A DNA stretch of 64,000 bases from assembly GCF_000482545.1 (NCBI RefSeq), contig NZ_KI519454.1, forward strand, positions 744,001 to 808,000, given 5' to 3'. Source of the stretch: Arthrobacter sp. 35W (GTDB taxonomy: Bacteria; Actinomycetota; Actinomycetes; Actinomycetales; Micrococcaceae). A program made the position numbers and the translations under genes. The notes beneath the pieces are model-generated. The model did not search any database. It was given only the letters and a program-made list of their open reading frames with translations, and was not told where the DNA came from. The first letter of the stretch is position 1. Each line of letters opens with the position of its first letter. Positions 1 through 9,386 of the stretch are shown here, one piece after another.

Positions 1-1610
1 AAGATGCAGTCGAAGACATCTGTGAAGATGGCCAGCACCATCTCGGACTCGGGGATCTCCGCCTTGATCCGGGCGATCTCCTGAGGCACCGCCACGAGAT
101 CTCCCATCAGGACGATCTCCTCGCCGATGTCCTTCATGATGGCCCGCACCGGCACACCGTCCTCCAGCACCAGGATGACGTTCTCCCCATGGGGCATGAA
201 GGCCAGTTCGTAGCGGTAGAGGCAGTGGACCACCGGCACCAGGTAGGCGTGCAGGTAGCGGCGCAGCCACTCGGCCGCGCCCAGCCGCGAGCGGCGGATG
301 AGCGCCGAGGCCAACGGAACGCCGTCGGCGTCCACATGCAGCAGGGAGGCCATGGTGGCCAGCTGCTGCCCCTCCTTGAGCAGCGGCAGTGGGCTTTCCC
401 GCCACAGGGCGGAGAGCATCTTGCGGTAGGGGGAGCCATGCTCCGAGGCGTTCTCGTAGTAGGCGTTGTGGTAGCCAATGGCGGCGCTTTCGCGCAGCAT
501 GGCCAGTCCGTGGTGCCCCAGGGTGCTGTCGGCATTGATCAGCTCGTAGAGCCAATCGTTGATGGCCGGGGTGGCCTTCATGTATTGGGGCGAGAGACCC
601 CGCATGAACCCCATGTTCAGCACAGACATGGCCGTCTTGACGTAGCACTTGGCCGGGGCCGAGTTGTTGAAAAAGGTCCGGATGGACTGCTGTGCCTGGT
701 AGAGGTCCTGCCCGGCCCCCAGATGGACGATGTGGCGGGCGGCGATCTCGGCGGCGAAGGTGACGGCGATCTTGTTCTCCCACTGCCAGGGATGCACAGG
801 CATCAGCAGGTAGTCCGCCGGGGCCAGACCCCGGGAACACAGCAGGGCATCGAAGGATGCCAGGACGGCGGCGCCCAGCTCCGCCTCAAGATGGGCCCGG
901 TAGCCCAGACCGGCGCTCGCGGTGAAGACGGCCTTGCTGCTGTGCACCGCCAGCCACTGGATCTGGACGGGTGCACCCGTCTCCGGGGCGAAGGCCCGAT
1001 AGTCGTGGATGCCGAACCCGAGCCGGCCGTTGTTGGCGACAAAGCACGGGTGGCCCTCCGTCATGGACCGTTCCACCAGCTGGAAGTCTGCGGCAGGATC
1101 CGCCCCGCCGCTCGGGCCGGCGGCCAGCAGCTCCGAATCCGGGGCGCCGGCGGCCTGCTTGTAGGCATGGCTCGCCAGGGTGCTGGAGACCTCCTCCAGG
1201 TAGACGGGCAGCATGGCGGCGTCAATGCCCAGCGACCCACGGAACTCGGCAATGAAGTCCAGTGCATCCACGGGAAGGTCCCGGCCGCCGAGATCCATCT
1301 TGCGGATCGACTCCGGGTCGATGGCCCAGTGGTCAAGCTGCAGCAGCCGTGCGCTGAAACGGTACTCGACGGTGCCGCCGTCGTCCGCCAGCCGGTACTC
1401 CGCAGGCCCGCCGCTGGGGAGAGCCTGGCCGGCGGGGGCAGGTGCGCCCACCCGCTGCGGGGTGAGCAGGCGCTCGTGCGAGAACTCGGCAAGTGCCTTG
1501 CGCACCAGGTGCCGGTTGGCGGCGGCCCAGCGGGCGGGGGTGAGGTGGGCGACGGCTCCGGCCGGGGCGGTTGCCACGGCGGCGGGGGAGTCGATGGTGG
1601 TGGCGCTCAT
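1..1610 (-). CDS. desD: NIS siderophore synthetase DesD (IucA/IucC family), C-terminus outside window
   Basis: ATP-dependent NIS synthetase expected to condense N-hydroxy-N-acylcadaverine units into desferrioxamine in the cytoplasm. Seen: an open frame from the ATG at 1610 to the window edge with no stop (about 536 residues). It carries IucA/IucC signatures such as LPVYLEE, a GHPCFVANNGRLGFG stretch (substrate/ATP region), LLMPVHPWQWENK, and FHIGG-side motifs such as LNMGFMRGLSPQYMKATPAIN and AFMPHGENVILVLEDG. The start overlaps the stop of the upstream acyltransferase by four bases (ATGA), so translation is probably coupled. It is last of four genes in the order decarboxylase, monooxygenase, acyltransferase, synthetase, matching Streptomyces desABCD. 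The family usually has about 590 residues, so only the last 50 or so should be missing. The family call is firm; the exact product (desferrioxamine E, B or another) is inferred. Confidence 0.93.
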   Translation of the reverse strand, partial: MSATTIDSPAAVATAPAGAVAHLTPARWAAANRHLVRKALAEFSHERLLTPQRVGAPAPAGQALPSGGPAEYRLADDGGTVEYRFSARLLQLDHWAIDPESIRKMDLGGRDLPVDALDFIAEFRGSLGIDAAMLPVYLEEVSSTLASHAYKQAAGAPDSELLAAGPSGGADPAADFQLVERSMTEGHPCFVANNGRLGFGIHDYRAFAPETGAPVQIQWLAVHSSKAVFTASAGLGYRAHLEAELGAAVLASFDALLCSRGLAPADYLLMPVHPWQWENKIAVTFAAEIAARHIVHLGAGQDLYQAQQSIRTFFNNSAPAKCYVKTAMSVLNMGFMRGLSPQYMKATPAINDWLYELINADSTLGHHGLAMLRESAAIGYHNAYYENASEHGSPYRKMLSALWRESPLPLLKEGQQLATMASLLHVDADGVPLASALIRRSRLGAAEWLRRYLHAYLVPVVHCLYRYELAFMPHGENVILVLEDGVPVRAIMKDIGEEIVLMGDLVAVPQEIARIKAEIPESEMVLAIFTDVFDCI

Positions 1611-2191
1611 GCGGGAGATCCTTCCAGTGGTGCGGCGGTGGGGATTGCGGCCAACCGGTGTCCGGCCAGCAGGCGGCGGGCGCCGTCGAACTGCCCCCGG
1701 GTGCACAGGCTCAGCCTGGCCTCCTTGTCCGGCAGCTGGATGAGGGAGTGTTTGCGGAAGCCCAGTCGTTCATTGAGCGCATGGATCTTCAGGTTGGCGG
1801 AGTCCGGTTCCACCACCACGCGGTCGACGCCCGGGTCGGTGAAGAGCTCCGCCAGCACTGCCGCCATGACGGCGGTGGTGTATCCAGGGCGGGGCACATC
1901 CGGAGGGGAGACCAGCAGGTGCATGCCGACATCCGACGGACGCCCGTCATAAAGCCCGGCCAACGGTGACTGGGCAGGGTCGTAGCGTTCCATCAGGAAC
2001 GCCGGCGTCCCCTCGTCAAGGCCCAGCCGTGCCTGGTGGTGGCCGCTGGCCTGGATTTGTGCATATTCGCGTTCGACGTCGGCCACGGTGGCGGAGCCCA
2101 TGCCCCAGAACCGTGCATAATCCTGGACCACCCAGCTGTGCAGCAGCCCTGCGTCGCCGGCGGGATCGACGGCCCGGAAGGTGAAGCTCAT
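1607..2191 (-). CDS. desC: Siderophore GNAT acyltransferase DesC
   Basis: Acyl-CoA-dependent N-acyltransferase of 194 residues, expected to acetylate or succinylate N-hydroxycadaverine. It has the siderophore-type GNAT fold with N-terminal [17 protein letters not shown], central [18 protein letters not shown], the conserved [11 protein letters not shown], and the acetyl-CoA-binding region around [21 protein letters not shown]. This pattern belongs to the IucB/AlcB/RhbD/DesC group rather than generic GNATs. It overlaps desB upstream and desD downstream by four bases each. Function follows from family plus operon order; the acyl donor cannot be read from sequence. Confidence 0.9.
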   Translation of the reverse strand: MSFTFRAVDPAGDAGLLHSWVVQDYARFWGMGSATVADVEREYAQIQASGHHQARLGLDEGTPAFLMERYDPAQSPLAGLYDGRPSDVGMHLLVSPPDVPRPGYTTAVMAAVLAELFTDPGVDRVVVEPDSANLKIHALNERLGFRKHSLIQLPDKEARLSLCTRGQFDGARRLLAGHRLAAIPTAAPLEGSPA

Positions 2192-3510
2192 GCCATCACC
2201 TCCACCCGGGCCGGTACGCCGAACTGCTGAAAGGCGATGCTGCGCTCCACGGGGTAGACCTCCGCGCCGCCGACCGCTCTGATGATGGCCGAGTTGCGGT
2301 AGGCGGCCATGCCCAGATCCGGTGTGGCAAAGCCGTGGGTGTGCAGCTCGGCGTTCTGGACAAAAATGTCCCCGGCCGTGCCGATGCCATAGTTCCGATC
2401 GACGTCGAACCTGCCCTGGGCATCGCGGCGGATGCGGTCCGCAATGCCGGCCAGGAAGGCCGGCTCCCGGTAGGTGTACCCGGTGGCCAGCACGACGGCG
2501 GCGCTGTCCAGGGTGAAATCCTCCGCCAGCTCCGCGTGGCGCAGCGAGAGCCGGTGCATCCCCTCGGCCGGGCTGTACTCGGCGCCGGTGAGGGCCGCAT
2601 GGGTCAACAGGGTGGTGGGCACCGGACCGGCCAGGCTCTTGGCATAGAGCAGATCGTAGATGTCGTTGATCAGGGCCTCGTCGATGCCCTTGTACAGATT
2701 CTTCTGGCCCGCGTTCAACCGGTCCCGGGTCTGCGCCGGCAGGGCATGGAAATAGTCGACGTATTCGGGCGAGGTCATCTCCAGCGTCAGTTTGGTGTAC
2801 TCCAACGGGAAGAAACGGCCGGAGCGCGTCACCCAGTTGAGCTGGTAGCCGTGGACGTCGATCTCGGACAGCAGATCGTAGTAGATCTCCGCGGCGCTTT
2901 GGCCGCTGCCCACAATGGTGATGCTGGGCTGGCGCTGGAGCTCGGCCTTGCGGGCCAGATAGTCGGCGTTGTGCAGCACCACGCCGCCGGCCGCCAGCAC
3001 GCCCGCCGCAGCGGCGGGAACGTAGGGGGCCGTGCCGGTTCCGAGGACCAGATTGCGGGCCCTCACACGCCGGGGACCTTCCGGCCCCTGGCTGTGGACG
3101 GTGTAGACGCCGTCGTGGTAGTCAATGGACCGCACCTCCATGCCGAAGTGCACCTGCGGCAGCTGGCCGGCCACCCACTGGCAGTAGGCGTTGTACTCCG
3201 CTCGCAGCGGGTAGAAGTTTTCCCGGATGTAGAACGGGTACAGGCGGCCGGTTTCCTTGAGGAAGTTCAGGAAGGAGTACGGCGAGGTGGGGTCCGCCAT
3301 GGTCACCAGATCGGCCATGAACGGCACCTGCAGGTGCGCCGATTCGAGCATCATGCCCGGGTGCCAGTCAAAGCCGTCCCGCCGTTCCAGGAAGACGGCG
3401 TCAAGCTCCTCCAATGGCGCCGTCAGCGCGGCCAGTCCGAGGTTGAAGGGCCCCACGCCGATGCCGGCAATGTCAAAGATGCGCTCGCCGCCTGCCGTGC
3501 CGGCGCTCAT
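2188..3510 (-). CDS. desB: Cadaverine/lysine N-hydroxylase DesB (FAD- and NADPH-dependent)
   Basis: Flavin N-hydroxylating monooxygenase of 440 residues. Near the N-terminus is the FAD-binding motif [14 protein letters not shown]. The substrate/FAD region [25 protein letters not shown] follows, then the NADPH motif [16 protein letters not shown] and the C-terminal [12 protein letters not shown]. These are hallmarks of the IucD/SidA/PvdA/DesB family. Because the preceding gene is a lysine-type decarboxylase, cadaverine is the likely substrate, as for Streptomyces DesB, rather than free lysine as for IucD. The ATGA overlap at 3507-3510 with desA and another with desC indicate coupling within one transcript. 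Confidence 0.93.
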   Translation of the reverse strand: MSAGTAGGERIFDIAGIGVGPFNLGLAALTAPLEELDAVFLERRDGFDWHPGMMLESAHLQVPFMADLVTMADPTSPYSFLNFLKETGRLYPFYIRENFYPLRAEYNAYCQWVAGQLPQVHFGMEVRSIDYHDGVYTVHSQGPEGPRRVRARNLVLGTGTAPYVPAAAAGVLAAGGVVLHNADYLARKAELQRQPSITIVGSGQSAAEIYYDLLSEIDVHGYQLNWVTRSGRFFPLEYTKLTLEMTSPEYVDYFHALPAQTRDRLNAGQKNLYKGIDEALINDIYDLLYAKSLAGPVPTTLLTHAALTGAEYSPAEGMHRLSLRHAELAEDFTLDSAAVVLATGYTYREPAFLAGIADRIRRDAQGRFDVDRNYGIGTAGDIFVQNAELHTHGFATPDLGMAAYRNSAIIRAVGGAEVYPVERSIAFQQFGVPARVEVMA

Positions 3511-5147
3511 GCCGCACCGCCGGAGACAGCCGAGGTGGAAACGGCAGAGCCTGAAAGCGCTGTGGCGGCGCGGAGCGAGGCGCCGGTGCGCCGCAGCAGA
3601 TCGATGATCGCCCGCAGGTCGCCCAGGGTTGTGTTGGCATTGAGCAGGGTGAACTTCAGGTAGTGCCGGCCGTCCACCTTGGTGCCGGCCACCACCGCCT
3701 CGCCGGAGGCAAACACCGCGGCGCGGATGCGCGGGTTGATGTCATCGGCCTCGTCGTCGTCCATGCAGGCGGGCTTGTAGCGGAACACCAGGGTGCTCAG
3801 CGCCGGGTCCGCAGCGAGCTCAAAGTCCTCGTCCGCCGCCAGCAGGCCGCCGGCCCGCGCGGCCAGATCGATGACCTCGTCCAGCAGGGCGCCGATGCCC
3901 TCGGCGCCCATGGTGCGCAGCGTCAGCCAGAGCTTGAGCGCGTCGAAGCGGCGGGTGGTCTGGATGCTCTTGTCCACCTGGTTGGGTATGTCGGCCCTGG
4001 CGGCGCTTTCGGGGTTGAGGTAGTCCGCGTAGTAGGTGACATGCCCCAGGGTGGCGCCGTGGCGGACCAGGATGGCGCTGGAGGAGACCGGCTGGAAGAA
4101 GGTCTTGTGGAAGTCGATGGTGACGGAATCCGCCAGCTCGACGCCGTCGATCAGGTGCCGGTGGCGGTTGGACACGGCCAGACCGCCACCATAGGCGGCG
4201 TCGACATGGAACCAGCTGCCGTAGGCGCGGCTTAGCGCCGCCAGTTCGCGCAGCGGGTCGATGCTGCCGAAATCGGTGGTACCGGCCGTAGCGACAATGG
4301 CCATGGGCACCAGACCCTCGGCCTGGCAGATGGCCAGTTCCGCGGCCAGCGCCGTGGTGTCCATCCGGCGGTCCGCGTCGGTGGGGATGCTGACGACGGC
4401 GTCGTAGCCCAGGCCCAGCATCGAGGCGGACTTGCTGATGCTGAAATGGCTGGCCTCGGAGGTGAAGATGCGCAGCGTGTCCAGTAGGGCGGGCAACCGC
4501 TTGCCCGCGGCGTCCGGATCCAGCCGGAGCCGGGACACGGCGTGGTTTCGGGCGATGAGCATGGCCTGCAGGTTCGACTGCGTGCCGCCGCTGGTGAAGA
4601 CGCCGTCGCTGTCCGGACCCAGGCCCAACCGTTCGGCGGTCCAGTCGATGAGGCGCCGTTCGATCATCGTGGCACCGGCACTCTGGTCCCAGGTGTCGAG
4701 GGAGGAATTGATGGCTGACAGCACGGCCTCGCCCGCCAGGGCGGGGATGACGACGGGGCAGTTCAGGTGTGCGGCGTAGCGGCTGTCATGGAAGTAGACG
4801 GCGTCGCGCAGATAGATGGGTTCAAGCTCCGCCAGGGCGGCAGTGGTGTCCGCCAAAGGAGTGTCAAGATCGACGGCGGCCACGCGCGCCCGGAGCTCGG
4901 CCGGGGTGGCGCCGGTGAAGGGGGCGGTGGTGCGGGCCACGGTGGTGGCCACCAGATTCACGCTTTGGAGGACATCGGCAACGTAGCGGGCGCTGTTGGC
5001 GGAGTTGAACAAATATCCCGTGGCGGCAAGGGCGCGTTCCACGCCGGTGCTGAACTCGGAAGTGGGGTCTGTCAGATCGTGTACAGGGGGCAGCGGTGTC
5101 ACTGGGGAATCCTTGCTGTCGGTAGTAGTGGCGCTCGAAAAGAGCAC
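3507..5147 (-). CDS. desA: PLP-dependent lysine decarboxylase DesA
   Basis: Group II PLP decarboxylase that would make cadaverine from lysine, the first step of desferrioxamine synthesis. Seen: [52 protein letters not shown] (PLP phosphate region), HVDAAYGGG and the PLP lysine in [15 protein letters not shown]. These match DesA/diaminobutyrate-decarboxylase-like enzymes. Two starts compete. The GTG at 5147 lies exactly six bases after a TAAGGT -10 element and could be read leaderless (546 residues). The GTG at 5102 has an AAGGA Shine-Dalgarno seven bases upstream (531 residues). I list the longer one because of the promoter geometry. Iron-box-like sequence covers the promoter. Confidence 0.92.
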   Translation of the reverse strand: MLFSSATTTDSKDSPVTPLPPVHDLTDPTSEFSTGVERALAATGYLFNSANSARYVADVLQSVNLVATTVARTTAPFTGATPAELRARVAAVDLDTPLADTTAALAELEPIYLRDAVYFHDSRYAAHLNCPVVIPALAGEAVLSAINSSLDTWDQSAGATMIERRLIDWTAERLGLGPDSDGVFTSGGTQSNLQAMLIARNHAVSRLRLDPDAAGKRLPALLDTLRIFTSEASHFSISKSASMLGLGYDAVVSIPTDADRRMDTTALAAELAICQAEGLVPMAIVATAGTTDFGSIDPLRELAALSRAYGSWFHVDAAYGGGLAVSNRHRHLIDGVELADSVTIDFHKTFFQPVSSSAILVRHGATLGHVTYYADYLNPESAARADIPNQVDKSIQTTRRFDALKLWLTLRTMGAEGIGALLDEVIDLAARAGGLLAADEDFELAADPALSTLVFRYKPACMDDDEADDINPRIRAAVFASGEAVVAGTKVDGRHYLKFTLLNANTTLGDLRAIIDLLRRTGASLRAATALSGSAVSTSAVSGGAA

Positions 5148-5150
5148 AGG

Positions 5151-5181
5151 CTAACCTTACTTAGGATTACCTTTACGTCAA
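5151..5181 (-). promoter_or_regulatory. desABCD promoter with overlapping DtxR/IdeR-type iron-box half-sites
   Basis: On the minus strand a -35 TTGACG (5176-5181), 16-bp spacer and -10 TAAGGT (5154-5159) precede desA. The same stretch holds AAAGGTAATCCTAAGTAAGG and TAAGGTTAGCCT. Each matches one arm of the DtxR/IdeR/DmdR consensus TTAGGTTAGSCTAACCTAA well and the other arm poorly. Operon function plus position over -10/-35 supports iron repression. Neither site is a full palindrome, so the operator call is tentative. Confidence 0.6.
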
Positions 5182-5265
5182 ATCAGTGTGACGTAATTGT
5201 CAATTTCAACCAGCGTGGCAGAGGAGGAGGCCTACAAGGGGACGCGACACGCACCACCGGAGGGC

Positions 5266-5982
5266 TCAGCCAATCCAGTGGTACTCGCTTTCCGGGCGCC
5301 CTCCGGTGCCGTAGCGCGAGGCCCTTCGGGCCTTGCCGGACTCGGCGAGGAACTCGAGGTACCGGCGTGCCGTCACCCGGGACATGCCCAGTTCCGCCAT
5401 GGCCTCGGTGGCCGACACCGGCCGCCCGCCGCTGCGCAGCAGGGCGGCGACGGAGTCCAGTGAATCCTGGGACAGCCCCTTCGGCAGGGGAGTCTCGCCG
5501 GGGGTGCGCAGGCTGGCAAAGGCCGAATCGACGTCGCTCTGGGACGCCGGCTGCCCCTGGCTTTCCAATTGCCGGCGGAACTGGCGGTAGTTGGCCAGCT
5601 TCTCGGCAAAGGCGGCAAAGGTGAAGGGCTTGATCAGGTATTGGACGATCCCGGCGCTGACGGCGCCGCGGACAATGGCCAGTTCGCGCACAGCGGTGAT
5701 GGCAATGATGTCCACCCCGTAGCCGGCACTGCGGATGCGGCGGCTGACGTCCAGGCCGTGCAGATCCGGCAGGTTCATGTCCAGCAGGATCAGCTGGATG
5801 GGGGCTCCTGCTGCTGCGGCATCCTTGAGCGCATGCAGCGTGCCTTGGCCGTCGTGGGCCACAGCGGCCAGGGCGAATCCCTCCATCCGCCGGACGTAGG
5901 CGGCGTGGGCGTCGGCGGCAATGGGCTCATCGTCCACCACCAGGACGCGGATGGCTGGATCGCCGGCGGGTTCAGTACTCAT
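5266..5982 (-). CDS. Response regulator, CitB/DcuR (DpiA) family
   Basis: Cytoplasmic response regulator of 238 residues paired with the histidine kinase just upstream. The receiver domain (about 12-130) has the acidic pair in VLVVDDEP, phosphoacceptor Asp68 in LLLDMNLPD, Thr96 in AITA and Lys118 in YLIKPF. The C-terminal half carries a helix-turn-helix (MAELGMSRVTARRYLEFLAESG) typical of CitB-type regulators. I chose the ATG at 5982 because the conserved protein begins there; it overlaps the kinase stop (5972-5974) by 11 bases. The likely target is the divergent dctA, by analogy with DcuSR/CitAB/DctBD systems that sense C4-dicarboxylates or citrate. The ligand is not readable from sequence. 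Confidence 0.88.
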   Translation of the reverse strand: MSTEPAGDPAIRVLVVDDEPIAADAHAAYVRRMEGFALAAVAHDGQGTLHALKDAAAAGAPIQLILLDMNLPDLHGLDVSRRIRSAGYGVDIIAITAVRELAIVRGAVSAGIVQYLIKPFTFAAFAEKLANYRQFRRQLESQGQPASQSDVDSAFASLRTPGETPLPKGLSQDSLDSVAALLRSGGRPVSATEAMAELGMSRVTARRYLEFLAESGKARRASRYGTGGRPESEYHWIG

Positions 5983-7648
5983 CAAAGGGCTCCTGTGCAG
6001 ATGAAGGGCCGGGCCTTGCGGTGGAACCGGCGGATGGGTCGGGCAGCACCACGGTGAAGACGGCGCCCGGGCTGCTTTCCATGGACAGGGTGCCGCCCAG
6101 ATGCTGGACCGTTTGGTGGACGAGTGCCAGACCGATGCCGTGGCCGTAGCCGCCGTCGCCCTTGGTGGTGTACCCCAGCCGGAGCAGCCGCCCGGCGGCG
6201 TCGGAGTCCAGCCCGCCGCCACTGTCCGCCACGGTCAGCACCAGGGCCTGCGCTTGATGGCCGATGGACACCTCCACCCAGCGTGGTGCGGTGCCTGCCG
6301 CCGCCGCATCGAGTGCATTGTCGATGAGATTGCCCAAAATGGTGACCATGTCGTGGGCGCCCAGGGCGCCCCCGGGCGGCTGTGCATGGACGCCGGCGTC
6401 GACGTTGACGCGGAGGTCGATGCCGCGCTCGGAGGCCTGGGAGATCTTGCCCATCAGCAGGGCGCTGGCCACAGGCTCGTCGACGCCGTTGAGCACGTTG
6501 TCCGCCAGGCGCTGGCTCAGGGCCAGATCAGCCGTGGCAAAGTCCAGGGCTTCCTGGGTGCGGCCCAGTTCCAGCAGGGAGACCAGCGTGTGGATCCGAT
6601 TGGCGTGCTCATGGGTCTGGGCGCGCAGGGCATCGGTGAGCGTCTTGGAGGAGCGCAGTTCGTCGTCGAGTGCCTTCAGGGCCGTGTGGTCCTGCAGCGT
6701 TGCCACGGTGCCGGCGGCCTTGTTCTGGCCCCGGCGTGCCGGTGCGCCGGGTGGGCGGGCCTCGTGCTGGGACACCACCAGCAGCCGGGTCGGCGTCAGA
6801 TGGAGTTCGTCGACGGCGGTGCGGCCGCTGCGCAGCAATTCCGCCAGGCTGGGCGTCAGCTCCAGTGTGTCCAGCTGGGGAGCCCGCCGCCCATCAGTCG
6901 GCGCTTCGATGCCCAGCAGTGCCGCCGCCTGGTCGTTGTACATCACCAGTTCCCCGCGCGGATCCACCAGCACCAGGCCGTCCCGCACGCTGTGCAGCAC
7001 CGATTCGTAGTAGGCAAAGAGCTGGCCCAGCCGTTCCGGACCCCAGCCCAGCGTGACGCGGCGCAGGTACCGGCCCAGCAGCCAGGCGAGCAGGGAGCCG
7101 CCCGCCATCAGGGCCAGGGCCATGCCCGCAATGGCGGGCAGGCGGGCGTTCAGCGCAACATCCAGGGTGCTGACGGTGACGCCCGCGGCCACCATCGCGA
7201 CGACGGTGCCGGCGGAATCCTTGACCGGGACGATGGCGCGCACGGAGGGGCCCAGCGTCCCCTGGGTGGTCTCGGTGTAGCTGTGGCCGGCCAGGGCCTC
7301 ATCCACGGAGCCGATGTACGGCTTCCCCAGCTGGGTCGGATCCGGGTGGGTCCAGCGGGTGCGGTCCGGGGCCATGATGGTGATGAAATCGGCCCTGGCA
7401 TCCGCCATCACCTCCAGCGCGTAGGGCTGCAGCAGTGCGGAGGGGTCGGGGGAGAGCGCCGCCTGTTCAACGAGCGGGCTGTCGGCAATGGAGGTGGCGA
7501 TGGAGAGCATCCGCTCGGCCGCCTGGCTGTAGGTGCGGCCGCGGGCATCCAGCAGCACCACTGTCGAGACCACCGCCGTGACGGCCAGGACAAAGAGCAG
7601 ATTGCCCATAAAGAGGCGGCGCGCGAGGCTCCACCGTGAAAAGTACAT
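5972..7648 (-). CDS. Sensor histidine kinase, CitA/DcuS family
   Basis: Membrane sensor of 558 residues. TM1 is at about 12-33, an extracytoplasmic PAS-like sensor (34-170) contains WTHPDP..GKPYIGS, TM2 is at 171-192, then a cytoplasmic PAS (211-280) with SVRDGLVLVDPRGELVMYND. The phosphoacceptor is His346 in RAQTHEHANRIH. The HATPase N-box is ILGNLIDNALDAA (Asn444), followed by DSGGGL and GHGIGLALV. The layout is the classic CitA/DcuS one. I start at the ATG at 7648, with AGGAAAGG about nine bases upstream; the longer frame to 7840 adds an unlikely N-terminus crossing the divergent promoter region. It faces dctA across about 180 bp, a common arrangement for dicarboxylate control. Confidence 0.9.
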   Translation of the reverse strand: MYFSRWSLARRLFMGNLLFVLAVTAVVSTVVLLDARGRTYSQAAERMLSIATSIADSPLVEQAALSPDPSALLQPYALEVMADARADFITIMAPDRTRWTHPDPTQLGKPYIGSVDEALAGHSYTETTQGTLGPSVRAIVPVKDSAGTVVAMVAAGVTVSTLDVALNARLPAIAGMALALMAGGSLLAWLLGRYLRRVTLGWGPERLGQLFAYYESVLHSVRDGLVLVDPRGELVMYNDQAAALLGIEAPTDGRRAPQLDTLELTPSLAELLRSGRTAVDELHLTPTRLLVVSQHEARPPGAPARRGQNKAAGTVATLQDHTALKALDDELRSSKTLTDALRAQTHEHANRIHTLVSLLELGRTQEALDFATADLALSQRLADNVLNGVDEPVASALLMGKISQASERGIDLRVNVDAGVHAQPPGGALGAHDMVTILGNLIDNALDAAAAGTAPRWVEVSIGHQAQALVLTVADSGGGLDSDAAGRLLRLGYTTKGDGGYGHGIGLALVHQTVQHLGGTLSMESSPGAVFTVVLPDPSAGSTARPGPSSAQEPFDEY

Positions 7649-7828
7649 CGTCGTACCCTTTCCTGCTGCTGTCCGGGTGCCAGCGCGGCTTCCCATGACC
7701 AATATGACCGCAAGGGTGATGTTTGTCACAATCGGGGCCACTGTTGAACAGAAGCGGAACCACCACCGCACCCACCAGCCTAGTTCCAACCCAGCGGGCC
7801 GGGACCAAGCCAGAAAATAGGAGTGACC

Positions 7829-9214
7829 ATGAGCTCTCAACGTGGAGAGTCAGCAGTGCAGGCCCCGGTTCGCCGCCGCGGATTGGACAGGACCCATTGG
7901 CTGTACCTGGCGGTCATCGCCGCCGTCGTGCTCGGCGTCGCCGTCGGCCTTCTCTTCCCCGGCAAGGACGGCTTTGCCGCGCAGCTCAAGCCGCTGGGTG
8001 ACGGGTTCATCTCACTGATCAAGATGATGATCACCCCCATCATCTTCTGCACCATCGTGCTGGGCATCGGCTCCATCGCCAAGGCCGCCACCGTGGGCAA
8101 GGTGGGTGGATTGGTGCTGGTCTACTTCGCCGCGATGTCCACCTTCGCCCTGGCGATCGGGCTGGTGGTGGGCAACTTTGTGCCGATCGGCGCCGGGCTG
8201 CACCTGCAGGACGCCGTCTACAAGACCACCGCCGAGGCCAGCAGCACGCAGGAATTCGTCCTGGGCATCATCCCCACCACGATGTTCTCGGCGCTGACCA
8301 CCGGCAACATACTGCAGACGCTGCTGATCGCACTGCTCACGGGTTTTGCGCTGCAGCGGCTGGGCAAGACGGGCAAGGCCGTGCTGACCGGCATCGCCCA
8401 CCTGCAGGCCGTAGTGTTCCGGATCCTGATGATGATCATGTGGCTGGCCCCCGTGGGTGCGTTCGGCGCCATCGCCGCCGTCGTCGCCCTGACCGGCTGG
8501 AAGGCCGTGGGCTCGCTGGCCCTGTTGATGTTCGCCTTCTACCTGACCTGCGCGCTGTTCATCGTCGTGATCCTGGGCGGGCTCCTGAAGCTGGTGACCG
8601 GCGTGAACATCTTCAAGCTGATGCGCTACCTGGGACGTGAGTACCTGCTGATCGTCTCCACCTCCTCCTCCGACGTCGCCCTGCCGCGGCTGATCGCCAA
8701 GATGGAGCACCTTGGTGTGTCCAAGCCGGTGGTGGGCATCACCGTCCCGATGGGCTACTCCTTCAACCTGGACGGCACAGCCATCTACCTGACCATGGCG
8801 TCCCTGTTCATCGCCAATGCCATGGGCAAGCCGCTGGACATCGCCGCGCAGATCGGCCTGCTGGTGTTCATGGTCATCGCCTCCAAGGGCGCCGCCGGCG
8901 TCACCGGTGCCGGGCTGGCCACGCTGGCCGGCGGTCTGGCCGCGCACCGTCCGGACCTGGTGGGCGGAGTGTCCTTCATCGTGGGGATCGACCGCTTCAT
9001 GTCCGAGGCCCGCGCCCTGACCAACTTCACCGGCAATGCCGTGGCCACGCTGCTGATGGGCACCTGGGTGAAGGAGATCGACGCCGAGAAGGTGTCCCGG
9101 GTGCTGGACAAACTGGAGCCCTTCGACGAATCATCGCTGATGGAGCATGAGGAGGCTCCGGTGGCCGACGACGGCGCCGCGCCCCGCAAGGAGCTGGAAC
9201 CGGCCGGGGTGTAG
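7829..9214 (+). CDS. dctA: C4-dicarboxylate/proton symporter DctA
   Basis: Inner-membrane dicarboxylate:cation symporter (DAACS family) for succinate, fumarate and malate uptake, 461 residues. Family motifs are IKMMITPIIFCTIVLGIG, the serine-rich loop YLLIVSTSSSDVALPRL, GYSFNLDGTAIYLTMASLFIANA, and C-terminal SKGAAGVTGAGLATL and GIDRFMSEARALTNFTGN. The start is the ATG at 7829 with AGGAG five bases upstream; a GTG two codons earlier overlaps the Shine-Dalgarno. The divergent two-component pair is the probable regulator. A strong intrinsic terminator follows. Confidence 0.95.
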   Translation: MSSQRGESAVQAPVRRRGLDRTHWLYLAVIAAVVLGVAVGLLFPGKDGFAAQLKPLGDGFISLIKMMITPIIFCTIVLGIGSIAKAATVGKVGGLVLVYFAAMSTFALAIGLVVGNFVPIGAGLHLQDAVYKTTAEASSTQEFVLGIIPTTMFSALTTGNILQTLLIALLTGFALQRLGKTGKAVLTGIAHLQAVVFRILMMIMWLAPVGAFGAIAAVVALTGWKAVGSLALLMFAFYLTCALFIVVILGGLLKLVTGVNIFKLMRYLGREYLLIVSTSSSDVALPRLIAKMEHLGVSKPVVGITVPMGYSFNLDGTAIYLTMASLFIANAMGKPLDIAAQIGLLVFMVIASKGAAGVTGAGLATLAGGLAAHRPDLVGGVSFIVGIDRFMSEARALTNFTGNAVATLLMGTWVKEIDAEKVSRVLDKLEPFDESSLMEHEEAPVADDGAAPRKELEPAGV

Positions 9215-9231
9215 CACTCCCGCAAACAGCC

Positions 9232-9276
9232 AAGGCCGCACTGCCCGACGAATGTGTCGGGCAGTGCGGCCTTTCT
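9232..9276 (+). terminator. Terminator after dctA
   Basis: Perfect 18-bp stem (AAGGCCGCACTGCCCGAC pairing with 9256-9273), six-base loop and a short T-rich 3' side. It ends the dctA transcript and may also act on leftward transcripts. Confidence 0.8.
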
Positions 9277-9386
9277 GGTGCCGCCGCCTGGCCTGATGCT
9301 GGGAGGATCCGGCACCAGATGGGTGGGTACTCCCACGCCGGACTTCACTTCGGCCGCGGCCTGTCCCTCGCCCGTCCCGCCGCACG

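Noticed and set aside
189-1952. 587-codon plus-strand frame at the left edge
   Set aside because: Antisense to desD, whose own frame is open to the edge and carries IucA/IucC motifs.
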